A stretch of DNA of 64,000 bases from assembly GCF_001577835.2 (NCBI RefSeq), contig NC_029516.1, forward strand, positions 62,125,977-62,189,976, given 5' to 3'. The position numbers and the translations under genes were made by a program. The notes under the pieces are model-generated. The model was not told the origin of the DNA. It searched no databases and saw nothing but the letters and a program-made list of their open reading frames with translations. Source of the DNA: Coturnix japonica (taxonomy: Eukaryota; Chordata; Aves; Galliformes; Phasianidae). This document shows positions 32,789 through 44,285 of this stretch, one piece after another. Each line of letters starts with the position of its first letter. Positions within the stretch are counted from its first letter, which is position 1.

Positions 32789-35235
32789 GGTTTGTGTTGG
32801 CAGGGCCTGTAGCCAGGGAATGGAAATTGTCAGCATTCTGCCACCATAGATGCCACACATGGATCAATGTTTTATAAGGTTTTTGACAAGGGAAAACATT
32901 CACATGTTTAATGAATATATTTTTCAATTGTTTTGTATGTCAACTCTTGCAAAAAAGCCCCTAGTGAGACTATATAGGGGTCACCTAGCATTCTGAAGGT
33001 AAAACTGCAGTAATACTCACCAAAGAGCATCTTCAGCCGCCATAAACAATATGACAGCTTAAAAAATCGCTGAGAACTCTTCTGAAGGGCTATAACTGTT
33101 TAGATATGGGGCCTATTTCCCTCTCTGGTAGATATTCATTCTTGCCTTCAGAGAAGATACATCACTTTCTACCAGATGAAGATCTCACCCAAACTGCTTT
33201 ATTATAATTATGCTGATAATGCTTAGGGAATATATTGTGTTTTGGATGTACCAATGGGAATTTACTGTATGGAAAAGGAAGAAAAGAGGTCAAGACCTTT
33301 CCAAATACAGGCTGGGATCAGCAGAAGTGACTATATTGATGACTACCATATAAAAGATGTTTCAGAGTGACTGGTGATGGCAGCTACCCAACCCAGTTAC
33401 GAACAAACACCAGTTTCAGTGTGTTTGCTGATGGTGATGGGGTGGGTAATGCCTCAGACCCCAGATACATTACAAATGAGAGCTCAGTGCTTTGCAAGAA
33501 AAGATGAATTAAAAGGAACCTTGAGCTGAGCTCCTAGGATGGAAGTCCCTAAATCATTAGTCACATTGGATGCCCTGATGTAATCGCATGCTTCCAAACC
33601 CAGCATCAGACCAGTTCTACCAATTATATTCTCTGTGCCGAATGCATTTTTGGTGTAACTCCTCTGAAGACAATCAGCCTTACACACTAGCTGTGGATGT
33701 GGGCCAACAGCCCTGAAGGATAACATCCCTGCAACAATCCATGTTTTTAAAGTGGGATAGAGGGAAAGAAGCAAGAAGAGACTGCCAGCCTACCGAAGAC
33801 ATCAATTGTAAATAATGAGGGCAAGAGAATAACAATTTCTTTAAAAGCAGCATAGAATAACAATCCGTGTTCAGTGCTCTTTCACCCTGAATGCATGACT
33901 CTGAAAGTGCTTTACACATTATTAGCCTTATACCAGGACAAGCATGCTGGCTTGCCTCTCCACCAGCCCAGCGTGTGCTCTCCATTGACAGCAGCAGCTC
34001 TGATCAGCAGCACTGGGCACTGCTGCCCAGTACTGACTGCAGGTCAATGCAGCTGGCACTCACACGCTGTCATCGTTTGGGATTTCCTGGTCCCTGCCAG
34101 AGCCGGGGTTTCTCTGAGGTGGAGGTGAAAAACCACGTGCCAGAAGAACCACACCACCATCGTTATCAGCAAGGAGGAAGCAAGCAGAATTTCTACAAGG
34201 CTTTAAACAAGCAAAACTTTCTGTTTCTGCTTAAAAAAAGAAAAAAAAGAAAAAGAAAAAAGCCACCACTGAGTCAAAAAGCTGGGCTGGCAAAAAGCTT
34301 GTTGTATAAGCAGCTCTAATCCTACCCAAAGAGTGCCTTCCATGCAGCAATCACGCAGTGAGCACACATCACCCCAGGCTAGACCAGCATGCCGCCGACG
34401 TCAGAGAACCACAGTGTGGGTCACTCTCCTGAAGTCCACCTAGAGAAAGTGCCCATGTTTCTGTCACAGAAACTTCTTGCACAGACATACCATCAGTCAC
34501 CAAGGTTCTCTCTGCTAGATGTGAAGCTGGGACCTTTTGAAAATGAAAGTTTCAAGACCAGCTCCCATACAGCCATTCTTTTTGTACCAAAAAACAAGTG
34601 ACGCTAGCAAGTGTGGCAGTAAGGGGATGTTTGCAAGCACTGTTGCTGGTTGTCCACACATTGCCACCCAACCTAAGTCCCAGATTGGACTCTCAAGCAT
34701 ACTCAGTGACAGCACTCAGTGGCCCAGTGAGGTGGGCAGTGAAGGAAGCAGCCCGTCTCCTCTTGACTTCGGTGGAACATTCTGCAATCAGCACTGGTGG
34801 ACTGCATCCCATGTAAGACAGATACATAGGTCTGGGGGCTTCCTCCTGCCCTTGCCATCAGTCTCTGCATGCCAATGGCTGATGAAGCCAGAGGAAGGCT
34901 CTGCTGGCAGAGCCCCTTTTTAAATGGCCTGGGTACCTGCCATATCTTCTGGGGCGGCCCCGGGGGATTTTGAGATGCCAACTTGGGGACTGGGGGGAAG
35001 GGATACAAGTGACAGGGAAGGGAAGAGAGCCTGCTCTGCTTAGGAAGCCACTTTAATAACAACATTTTAATCACAGCACACTCCCTGCTTTGAGCCACCG
35101 CTGCCAAATTTAGTTCACTCTCTGGTGCATCACAGTGTATGTAACCCTTCACTCTAGAAAGAAAACAATATCTGTTGTATGCTCTATTGGTATTCTAATG
35201 TTTTATGAATAAATATGGAGCATTTTGATCTAGCA
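32789..35235 (+). other. SSPN: SSPN 3' untranslated region (predicted)
   Basis: No coding similarity follows the SSPN stop. The first well-placed AATAAA on this strand is at 35208-35213, which would give a 3' UTR of about 2.4 kb. An A-rich tract (A-runs broken by G, about 34231-34262) lies inside. The end point is inferred from the signal alone, and shorter forms using variant signals are possible. Confidence 0.55.
35208..35213 (+). terminator. SSPN: Candidate SSPN polyadenylation signal AATAAA
   Basis: A canonical AATAAA lies within TTTTATGAATAAATATGG, about 2.4 kb after the stop codon. Cleavage would be expected 10-30 bases later. Confidence 0.55.
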
Positions 35236-35650
35236 AAGAATAACTTCCGTATTTCCTCTTTATATAGCTCAAGAGCATAAAATGAAAACAGAGAGACCAG
35301 GAAACAGACACAGTAGCATGTGGAAACATTTTTCTTCCGGATATAGTTTTACAATGCATTTTAGCCTCATTAGGAATCTCAGAAAGCGTTAATTATAGGA
35401 TTAGCACCTAGCTCAGAACAGTCAGACAGCTCCCAGCCTTTCTCAGCGCTGGGGAAACGTGTCTGGAGTGCGCCAAGAGGCACGGTGGGATTTACAGGCA
35501 CGGAGAGGACAGGGGTGTTGAAGAATAGGACTTCTTAAAAATTATTATTCCTGGAAATGTTTTCTCTCAGTAAATTGCACAAGATGGGGCAGGAGCGGAC
35601 CACTCTGACACGCACAAATTGTAAGGGGCCCTATGTAATTTGCTCGCAAA

Positions 35651-35800
35651 ACCCAGGTGTGATTCTCATTTGCACCCTGGCCACTTTATGCTGTTTTCAC
35701 AGCATAAAGGGGCTGTAAAGACGGCATCGATCATTTTTACACCTACTTTATGGCCATTTTACACGGCTAAAAGGGCCCTTTGTGTAAATGAGAACTCGAG
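35651..35800. mobile_element. Ancient palindromic MITE-like element
   Basis: The ends are inverted copies: CAGGTGTGATTCTCATTTGC at 35654 opposes TGTAAATGAGAACTCGAGCC at 35782, with GTGCAAATGAGAA against GTGTAAATGAGAA on the same strand after inversion (12 of 13 bases). Inside the left half is a perfect hairpin, CTTTATGCTG / CAGCATAAAG at 35684-35693 and 35700-35709, and CTTTATGGCC recurs further right. This layout is typical of old non-autonomous DNA transposons shared among amniotes. The family is not named here. Confidence 0.5.
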
Positions 35801-35899
35801 CCCTACACGACTTAATGGAGAGGAGCTCTTTTCCATAGGCAGAGCGAGACCCTCCGATAGGGTCTATTAATGAGGTATAACTCTCCGTTGAATTTTATA

Positions 35900-36310
35900 G
35901 CCCAGCTTTAGGGAGCATCGCTCTCGATTAAATTCCGTTCCGCAGAACTCTTCCACAGGCTGTAAGCCCCGCTGACACGGCTCTCCGCCGCTGCTGCACA
36001 CAACGCTGCCGTGTGTGAAAGAAGAAGCGGCGGCCACTGCCCTGCTCCAGCTCTGAGGCACTCGGTGCAGCTCTATGCAAATACCGGAGCGACCAGAACG
36101 GCAACGAAAAGGGAACCGAGACACAGCGCCGAGCTGACATGGCGCACTGGAGGCCCGAGAGGGTGCCACGGTGGCAGGGGTGCGGAGGGCTGCGTTCTTC
36201 CTCTTCCTTCTCCTCCTCCTCCTCCTCTCTTTGGCCCGGCACGAAGGGGAAGCGAAGCTCTCAGCCACCTCCCGCCGTGCCTTCACGTGGTCCCCATCTG
36301 CTTAGGGCCA
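35900..36310. promoter_or_regulatory. CpG-dense block, possible orphan promoter or enhancer
   Basis: By hand count about 30 CpG dinucleotides lie in roughly 400 bases, far denser than the surrounding DNA. The block includes a perfect octamer ATGCAAAT (36075-36082) and a CCT-rich tract. It lies about 0.7 kb after the predicted end of SSPN. A donor-like CCT|GTAAGC occurs at 36343. It may start a non-coding RNA or be a regulatory element; nothing coding is recognised. Confidence 0.4.
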
Positions 36311-36414
36311 GCCCTGCGTGGGCATTTCTTGGAGCCCTGCCTGTAAGCCAGCGCTGCGCTCAGAGGCTGGAAACCGTCAGCAACTCACAGGACAATATTT
36401 TTTTTCTTTTCCCC

Positions 36415-36440
36415 TTTTATTTATTTATTTATTTATTTTT
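36415..36440. repeat. (TTTA)n microsatellite
   Basis: About five to six TTTA units between T-rich flanks. Confidence 0.9.
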
Positions 36441-37635
36441 GCTCGCAATACCAGCCAGTGCAATGCTTCCTCTGGGGGCCTTCTGAAACAGAAAACACGC
36501 CGCTAGCGTGTGAGAGGAGCCACGGCTCACGTAGTCTATATTTAGAAAGCCAGGATGTCGTACCTCCCCTTGAAATTTTCATAGTCCCCTGCACCCCACC
36601 CACCCACACACATACTCGTGCTTGTGCCTGGAAATGTTTGTCGATATTAGCATGGGGTGTTGGCTTAGGGGGATTCAAGGGAGGTGCAGAGCAACAACAG
36701 CGGCGAGCACAGGGCCTCAGTAAGGATGTGGGGCCCTGGCTCCCTGGGCATGGAGATGGGAGTTGTTTGAGGGTCCCAGACTGTGGCACAGCTCCTGAAG
36801 CAGCCCCAGGTTTTGGGGCTCACAGAAGCCCCCCAGAAGCGCTATGCCAGGTAGTGCTGAGCACACAGCTGGCTGCTTCTCCCCACCTCCATCTGGTGCA
36901 ACTGCACACACACACAGGCCGGCTGCTGCGGCACCTCCAGCAAGGCCTCACAGAAGGTGAATTCTGGGGCTGCTTTGCTCACACAGCTACCCTAATAGCA
37001 ATTTATTTATCTATTTATTGCTTTTTTGCTACCCTGCTGCCTCCTGCAATCTCTAATCTGTAGTGTTCATCCTCAGACTGGTTCTGTAACTGAGCATTAT
37101 AAGGAATGATAGCATCCACAAAGGCTAAGGCACATTTTTATTCTTTTTTTCTTTTTTCTTCTCAATTTCCATGCCTTTGTCTAAGGAAATGGTCAGAAGA
37201 CTCATCTAAACTTCAGGCTTGATGAGAGGAGATTTTTTTCTTTTTTTCCCCAACAGCTGTGGGCAATGCATGTTTCACTTGCTACCATACTCTGTCACCT
37301 TCCACAAAGCCAGCTCTGCATTACAGTGTAGCTCCTGAGGCGTGCTCACAGCGGCTGACTGCAGGCACAGGAGGGAGCAAGATCCATCCCCAGCTGCTCC
37401 TCTCTCCACAAACCAGCCCTGGCTAGCGGGGTAAGCTGCTCACCAGGGCTTGGGTGCTTCTGCTGCCAGCTGCAGGGCCACACCTCGCACGCTCTGCAAA
37501 CAAGCTGAAGCCAAGCCAGGAAGGCAGTCTGCAGCAGATGATTTGAGCACACACTCATCCTGCAGTCAGATGCACTGCAACTGGCAACCACTGGGCTGAC
37601 CTCAAGTGACTGGAGATGCAGAGTGACACTGGCTG

Positions 37636-38308
37636 AAGCAGCCCTGGCCTTGAGCACCTCCAGGGATGCAGCACCCTTTGAGTGCAGAATTTCTTCCTCA
37701 TACTTAATCTAAATCTCCCCTCTTTTAGTTTATAACCATCCCCCTTTGTCCCTACACTCTGTGCTCTACCCTACGCTCTCTGATAGGAGTCCCTCTTCCC
37801 CTTTTCTGTAGGCCCCCTTTAAGTAAGGAAGGACACTACAAGATATCTTCAGAGCCTCATCTTCTCCAGGCTGATCAATCTTAATTGATCCCTTAATCTT
37901 TCTTTGTATGAGAGGTGCTCCAGCCCTTTGTGCATCCTTGTGGCCTCCTCTGGGCCTGCTCCAACAGCTTCATATCTGTCTTGCATGGGGGGCCCCAGGC
38001 CTTGATGGAGCACTGCAGCTGGGGCCTCATGATGTCAGAGCAGAGAGCGACAAATCACCTTCCTCTCCCTGCTGGTCACCCCTTTCTTGATGCAGCTCAG
38101 GATACTGTCAGCCTTAGGGGCTGCAAGTGCACACTGCTGGCTCCTGTTGAATTTCTAATCCACCAGAACCCCTAAGCCTTTCTCCTTGGGAATGCTCTCA
38201 GTTCTTTCTCTGCCCAGCCTGATTTCACGTTTGGGATTGCCTTTACCCAGGTGCACCTTACACTTGATCTTGTTGAACTTCATTTGAACAAGGTGGGTTT
38301 TTAACTAC
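37636..38308 (-). mobile_element. CR1 LINE, minus strand, without preserved 3' tail
   Basis: Read in reverse complement this is about 670 bases of CR1. The plus strand shows the familiar GCACCTCCAGGGATGCAGCA, AGAATTTCTTCCTCATACTT, CTCATCTTCTCCAGGCTGAT, GGCCTCCTCTGGGCCTGCTC, GATGCAGCTCAGGATACTGT and CTTGATCTTGTTGAACTTCA. It spans 3' UTR and the C-terminal end of the reverse-transcriptase ORF. Reading frames are broken. The copy lacks the terminal ATTCTATG repeats on its left side, so that end may have been lost later. Confidence 0.92.
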
Positions 38309-41300
38309 ATTTCAATCTCTGCATCTGGGTAGGGAAAACTCTATTTTTATACTGTCCACAGCTGACTGAATAGGGATTTCTTCTTAGTTCAGTGCAGCAT
38401 TTCTCTTTCACCAAAACTATGATGAGATGAAGCCTTTACTTGATCCATCGTGCATCAGGCTGGCTGGGAGCATCACTCTTGGGGCTGAAACCACACACAC
38501 ACACAGAGGGGTACGGTTGCCACCCTCATGTCTTTTTTGGGACATTGTATTAAGCCTGGTAGGTGTCAGTATTACAGGGATATGGCCCAGGCGATTGAGC
38601 AGCTGGTGACTCAGGGCCACCATGTGCTCCATCCCTGAAGCTACACTCATTCATACCATGTTGGTCACCAGGGATTAGGCAGGGTGGTTTGGGGAACAAC
38701 TGTGATGAAAATAATTCAGAGCAGGCTTCTACACTTTCCCTTCCACTCTGTGAACCCAGGGTGAGGAGCAGCATGTGCACATGGGGAACTGTGGGGAGCC
38801 AACGGAAAAGCGAAAGCTTCCCGTCTGGTTTCACTGTCTGAGCCTGCCAGATTGCTGAGGAACAACAAAACAGTGCAGAAAACAAAGTATTACTGGTAAA
38901 GGAGTCAGAAATAGAGGCAAGAGTGAATTTGTTCTGGGTCCGTCCTGCTAGTGGGAGTCACATAAGCACCCCAGTGCTGCATCAGGCAGGGACCCAGACA
39001 GCCAGGCTTCTCACTTGATATTCTTCACTGCTGACACAGGAATTGAAATTTGTAATCTTGACCAGGAAAAGTGGCAGCTTATGAGTTGTGCCCACATATC
39101 CCTGTTTATAGATTCGATATTTTCCTTGTGTACTGGAGGAGATGCTGGCAAAATGATCTGCTTCTGAATCAGTGGGAGTCTCATCTTCAGTTTGTTTCTA
39201 ATAAAACTTATCTCACTTGGCGCACTCGGATCTCCATGTTTCCCTTGTGGATGAGTGTTTTGTTCCACGTCCTCCACTGGCCCTTTCACCCCACATCATC
39301 AGTGGCTCGAAAAGGCACCCAGGACAAGTGTGAGCAACCCCCACTTTTTGCCCCACAGATTGCAAAATGGCCTCGGAGATTACTCCTGAACTTTCCTGAA
39401 AGTGTGCTTGAGTCATTGATCACACAATTGTTTGAAGCAAATCGTCAAAAATTGCAGAAACTTAGTGCTTGAACGTCAAACGGGCCTTCTGAGCTGATTG
39501 TCCAATGGTATTTCATTAACCAAAACAGCGTGTGCCACTTGGTTGTGTGAGTGGGCAGGCTCCAGCCCTGCATGTCCTACCACCCAAATCCTTGGAGTTC
39601 CTCCTGAATAAGGGAAGATCCAAGAGCATCAAGAGGTATCCATCCCATGGGGCTTGCACTTTGCAGCATACTTCAGGCTGCCCAGGGCAGTGATCATGGC
39701 CCCAAGCTGCAGGAGTTCAAAGAACATCTGAATAGTGCTCTCAGACATAGGGTTTCAATTTTAGGTTGTTCTGTGTGGAGCCAAGAATTGGACTGAATGA
39801 CCGCTGTGGATCCCTTCCGCCTCAGGATATTCCATGAATCTGTGATTTTATGATTCCAACACAGTTAGTTGGGGAGAGATGGCCATAATGTGCCTTGGTG
39901 CCTCACTACCTTTTTCCATGAGTGTGCCCAGGAGAACAACATGGAGCCCACAGTTATGGGCTAAGGTTCCCTGGGGGCAGGTGCAAGCAATGCCCTTTAG
40001 TTTTATGTATTTTTTCCTACCAAAAGTAACGTGTTCACTTGGAATTTAAAAAAGGTTTCAATGGCCTTGAACCAGTATGTAGGGAATTCATTCTCACATG
40101 CTTCTAGCTGTGGGCTAAGCAGTATTTCCACTGCTTAATACAAAGCATTAATAGACTTTCTGTATCACACTGGAGGCAACACTAGCTGTTGGAGAAAGTG
40201 GGTTGGTTAAGGGGTAAAAACACAAACAGTTGTTTACCACAAATCTTTCCACATGATGGTCTCAACTGAAGCATGTTGATTTTGGACAATCTTAAATAAC
40301 ACAGCCTCTAGTATTGGCAGCAATGGATATGAACAAACTCAAGAGAACAAACCTGATTTGAAGTCTATTGAAATCAGTGCATCGACTCCTCCAGGACTTC
40401 CCCATAGGAATCACCGAGTTTAGAAGATGTTGCAGCTCAGTGCATTGGTTTGGGCTGGAGATTAACCATGTATTGTAGTGATTACTTTGGGAAAAATATA
40501 CTGACATTGTCAGTGAGACAAGGGAAAACACAGGGGCTGAAGCTAATAGGCATAACACCAAATGAAAATCAGATGGCTCAAGGATAACTGAACAGTCAAG
40601 GGAAAATGCACCCATTTATAATGAGCTCCCTTTGCCCAAATGAATTTCATAGTGCAAGTTGTGATTTTAAGAGGAAGAGAAGAAGGATATCAGGAACATA
40701 TTTCAGGCAATATGAGATGAAAAAATAAGTGGCTTTTGTCCCATCAGTACATGTGTGGTGCGAGCTGGGTCAGAAGAGTTTAAACCTGGCTTCCCCATGC
40801 CTTTCTCCTGCCTTTTTACTCCACTGCTCCATGCTAGTATTATCTGAGCTGCTCAGTCCTCAGCAAACACCCAAGTAGCCAAAATATGGGCAGGATTATT
40901 GCCATAACCAAAAGAGCCAATGAGTGAAATAAGGCGCTTGTTTCCTGGAGCAGAGGGAGGGGAAGTGGAGGGTATTTAAACATTTCTCTGTGGTGTTTGA
41001 AACCCACCTTGACTAGAATCAGTCCCTCAGCTTGTACAAACCACCAGCATCCCTTTGACGTCAATTGGCAGCTGGCTGGCCTGCCTGTCCCACAGCTGGC
41101 TGCTTCAGTGGGAGCAAACAGCTTGGCCTGGGAGGGAGAGAGGTGACAGAAGGCACGCTACAGCCCTGCAGAGTTCCACTCAGTGTGTATTCCTCTCAGT
41201 CATTGCCCACAGCATCCCTTCCAGATGTGGAAGGGAGCATGCCACTCGCTATGAGCATCTCCCAGGCTTCATGGTGGTGGTGGAGCTGCTATGTGATGGA

Positions 41301-43556
41301 GACCTCAGTGGAGATTGAGGTCTCTGTACTTAGAACCTTCATTGGGGCTCATGGCCCCAGTGGTGTCCAGCCACTTTGGTGTCCAGAATTTCCTATGCTT
41401 CAGGGTGCCCCTTGTGTGCAGACAACAAGTGATGCACCCATTTTCGCTTGACCAAGCCAAAGCAGGCAGCTTAGCAGGAAATGGGTGGCTTAGCTTTTTT
41501 TTTTCTTTTTGGAAATACATCAGGTCTCTGACTTATTGACAACCCAGGCAGGGAAACTCTGCCCATGAGCGTGTTGTGGTCTGGAAAAAAAGTCATCCTC
41601 TGCAGAGCCAGGGGCTGGGACTTGGGGTTTGTGCATGATTTCCTTGGCAGAAGGAAAGCACTGCTTGTGCTGAGCCATCCATACATGGATCCCATGGGAT
41701 AGAGGGAGGCGGCAGTTTGCAGCTGGCTGGCCTCACTGGAGCAGGTTTTGTGATCCCAGCGTCAGACCAAACACATCCTGCATATAGTGGGGACAGTCAT
41801 GGCACATAAATGTTGTGTCCTGCCACTGCTTGTCAGAGGAGCCATCCAGCTATGGTGAGCTCAGGGAAGGGGTCAGCTGCACCAGGGATCATCACTGGTT
41901 ATCATGCACCCCTTCATTCATTGCATTTTTCAGCAACAGAAAAGCAGCCAGCCTTTTTGCATTTCTCACCTGAAAAGTTTTCAAAGGCATTGAGTTTCAA
42001 AGAAGAGGGGGCTCCAGAGCCCCTGAAAAGCAGCACTTTTTAAGCTATCCTGGGATGAACACCCTAAAACGAAGGCAGCTATTGTTGCTGATCTATTTTT
42101 TAAATGAAAGCATAACAGACCATTAATTTCTGGTACTCTTTACTTACCTGGATGAGGGCTGATGGAGGGCTTGCAGCTCTGGGTATTATATGGGCATCCA
42201 CTGATCTGATGGTCTGATGCTGTGTAGGTTAGTGACTGCAATTAAAAACTATGATGTACAGAATAGGCTGGAAGTGAATGTTTCCAAAGAGGGAACAACC
42301 TTCCCTACAGCATGGTTGTTGCTTCAGCAGCTGTGTTGCTATTTCTCTTTACGTGTCTATCTCAAAGGCCACTTTGTGGTGGACCTTTTTCCTAACAGCT
42401 CTAATGCAACTCAAGTCAGGCAGAGGGACACAAATCCCAAACCTAATTTAACCATTTTTGGTTGAAATGATCATTAAAACAATAGCAACAACAGTAACAG
42501 AGCAGAGGGTCCAGATGACTCCACACAGTGACAGAGGAAGTCCCAGTTTTGAGGCAGGACAAATTTAGCCACAGACCAAAGGCCGTGGGCTGAATGGATG
42601 GGCACCTGCTCTGCTGGACAGGGCATGGTGCCACCAAGCCCGTGGGGAGTGCTCATATCAGTCAGGTGTTTCCATGAGCAGAACCTCACAAGAGCAGCTG
42701 CTTGCCAAAATAGAAGCCACACAGTAAACCAAAAAAGAAAGCTGCCCATCTGGCTCAGTGGTAGGATGAACACTCACTATTGGAAACAGCTAGAGAGTGT
42801 AGGAGGGCACAGCTGCCAGGTGCCTCAACCTGTGATGGATGATTGGCTGGCTGGGAGGCAGAATATGATGCTGTCCCTTATCTTCCCAGAAGCAGTCATC
42901 CCTGTGCAAGACCCCATCCCTGTCCTCACCACCTTGTCCTCCCAGAGATGCCCTCAGTGACGGTGCCTGCTGGGTCCTGATGGCCAGAGAGAGTTACAAG
43001 CCAAAACAAACTGCCCACATTGCACCAGTGCTAAAGCACAGTTGGAAATAATGAATCATCCCCTCCTGCCTTAACTCACAATATGTGTGCCCGGGTCAGC
43101 AGGGTGGCTTTCTGTGAGTGTGGTGCATGGGGGTGGCCCCTTCGTCACCTCTGGAGGCTTTGAGCTCCACTGCATGAGGATGAGTGTATGTGCTACAGAT
43201 GCCCAGCCCTTATGCAGTGCTGCACTCAGGGAGCTGAGTCCCAACCAAATGAAGACACCGCCAGGATGTTGTGCAAGTGGCATTTGCAGCAGTGCAGGGC
43301 ATCACACGAGCAAATCTATCTCCTCCAGAGAGAAGTATAAAAGCACAACACACAGAAGTGTGTGCTCCCTGCCTCTACAAGCATCAGACCATACCCATCC
43401 TGTGCAGGATGAGTTCAGCTACTGAACAAGTAGCTCAAGCCACTGGCAGGAGACTAGAGGTGGCCATGTCACCTGTCTGCAAGGATCAGGATGGCCCTAA
43501 TCTCCTTGTCTTTCTCCTGGGCTTCTCCAAGTTGGAGACTCCATCACTTTTCTGGC
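38309..43556. other. Intergenic DNA with one CR1 tail
   Basis: Apart from the CR1 3' end at 39655-39858 and a short (AC)n run near 38493, I see no gene, RNA or repeat that can be supported. Frames of up to 133 codons lack familiar motifs. Confidence 0.5.
39655..39858 (+). mobile_element. CR1 LINE 3' end (variant tail)
   Basis: CAGGCTGCCCAGGGCAGTGA, CCAAGCTGCAGGAGTTCAAA, AGTGCTCTCAGACATAGGGT, TTGGACTGAATGACCGCTGT and GATTTTATGATTCC form a CR1 3' UTR of the same variant as the fragment near 16000. Plus orientation, 5'-truncated. Confidence 0.9.
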
Positions 43557-43740
43557 AACCTGTGCCAGGGCTCTGTTAGCTGCGCAGCAGAGAAGTACTT
43601 CCTGGTGTTTGGAAGGAACATCCTGTGCTCCAGTTTATTCCCGTTGTCTCTGGTTCTGGCACTGAGCATCACTGGAAAGTCTGCCTTCTTTGCACCCTTC
43701 CCTCATGTGTTCATACACACTGATAAGAGGAGAATTGCTG
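43557..43740 (-). mobile_element. CR1 LINE internal fragment
   Basis: AGAAGTACTTCCTGGTGTTT, TGTGCTCCAGTTTATTCCCG, TTGTCTCTGGTTCTGGCACT and GAGCATCACTGGAAAGTCTG match a CR1 variant in minus orientation. The right part ends in CACTGATAAGAGG, again CR1-like. The 3' tail is absent, so this is an internal remnant. Confidence 0.75.
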
Positions 43741-44094
43741 CTGGTGGCTATTTGCTCCTGTGGTGACTGTTTCCATGTGTAGAACAAATGGCCCTGAACA
43801 CCATGGAAGGCAAAACTCACTCAGAAAAAACAGTTCCCAAGGCACTTTGTGAGAGAGGAGAGAGAAGAAAGGGGGGAATTCGCTCACTCTGTTATCCTTC
43901 CCTATCATATGGAAGGCCACCATGTGATAGAGGGATTCCCTCAGCCAAGCACCCAGAACCAACAGCTGCCTGCTGGGATCCAGGCCCAGAGCAGGCTTGC
44001 TCAGCTTGAGACCAGTTTCTATCATCTGGGTCACTCAGGAACCAGAAGAGCAATGGTGTTTGCCGGTAGCAGGAAACAGCCCCTTGGCTTCCTT

Positions 44095-44135
44095 CCCACA
44101 CTCTGCTACTGACTTGCCGTATGGCTCTGGGTCCT
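44095..44135 (+). mobile_element. MIR-like SINE fragment
   Basis: CTCTGCTACTGACTTGCCGT followed by ATGGCTCTGGGTCCTG matches the same block that opens the copy at 18418 (TGCCACTGACTTGGCATGTA). Only about 40 bases remain. Weak because of its length. Confidence 0.4.
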
Positions 44136-44204
44136 GCTTCCAGCCACCTCACTGCTGAAGCTGCAAGCAGGGATTCAGTTTTCCTGCTTGCAAGCAAGAG
44201 TATG

Positions 44205-44285
44205 AATCATATGGCGTAAACCCATTGGAGTCAGAGCAACATTTCTGATTTACACCAGCATAAATTACTGCCTCTGCTTGAAAAA
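44205..44285 (+). repeat. Fragment of an ancient interspersed repeat
   Basis: ATGGCGTAAACCCATTGGAG, TCAGAGCAACATTTCTGATT and TACACCAGCATAAATTACTG agree with the recalled pattern 'ggtgtaaatccattggagtca...gatttacaccagcataaat'. This is the clearest of several related fragments in the window. Class unknown. Confidence 0.5.

Larger units (their letters stand above)
35236..37635. other. Intergenic DNA after SSPN: palindrome, CpG block, no recognised gene
   Basis: It contains a MITE-like palindrome, a CpG-dense block and a (TTTA)n repeat, listed separately. A 201-codon plus-strand frame at 36458-37063 has no recognisable domain and includes two CACACA runs (giving THTHT), so I do not call it a gene. 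Confidence 0.5.

Noticed and set aside
36458-37063. 201-codon plus-strand frame after the CpG block
   Set aside because: It has no recognisable domain, crosses two CACACA runs that generate THTHT, and its composition looks non-coding. It may lie in a non-coding RNA but is not called a protein gene.
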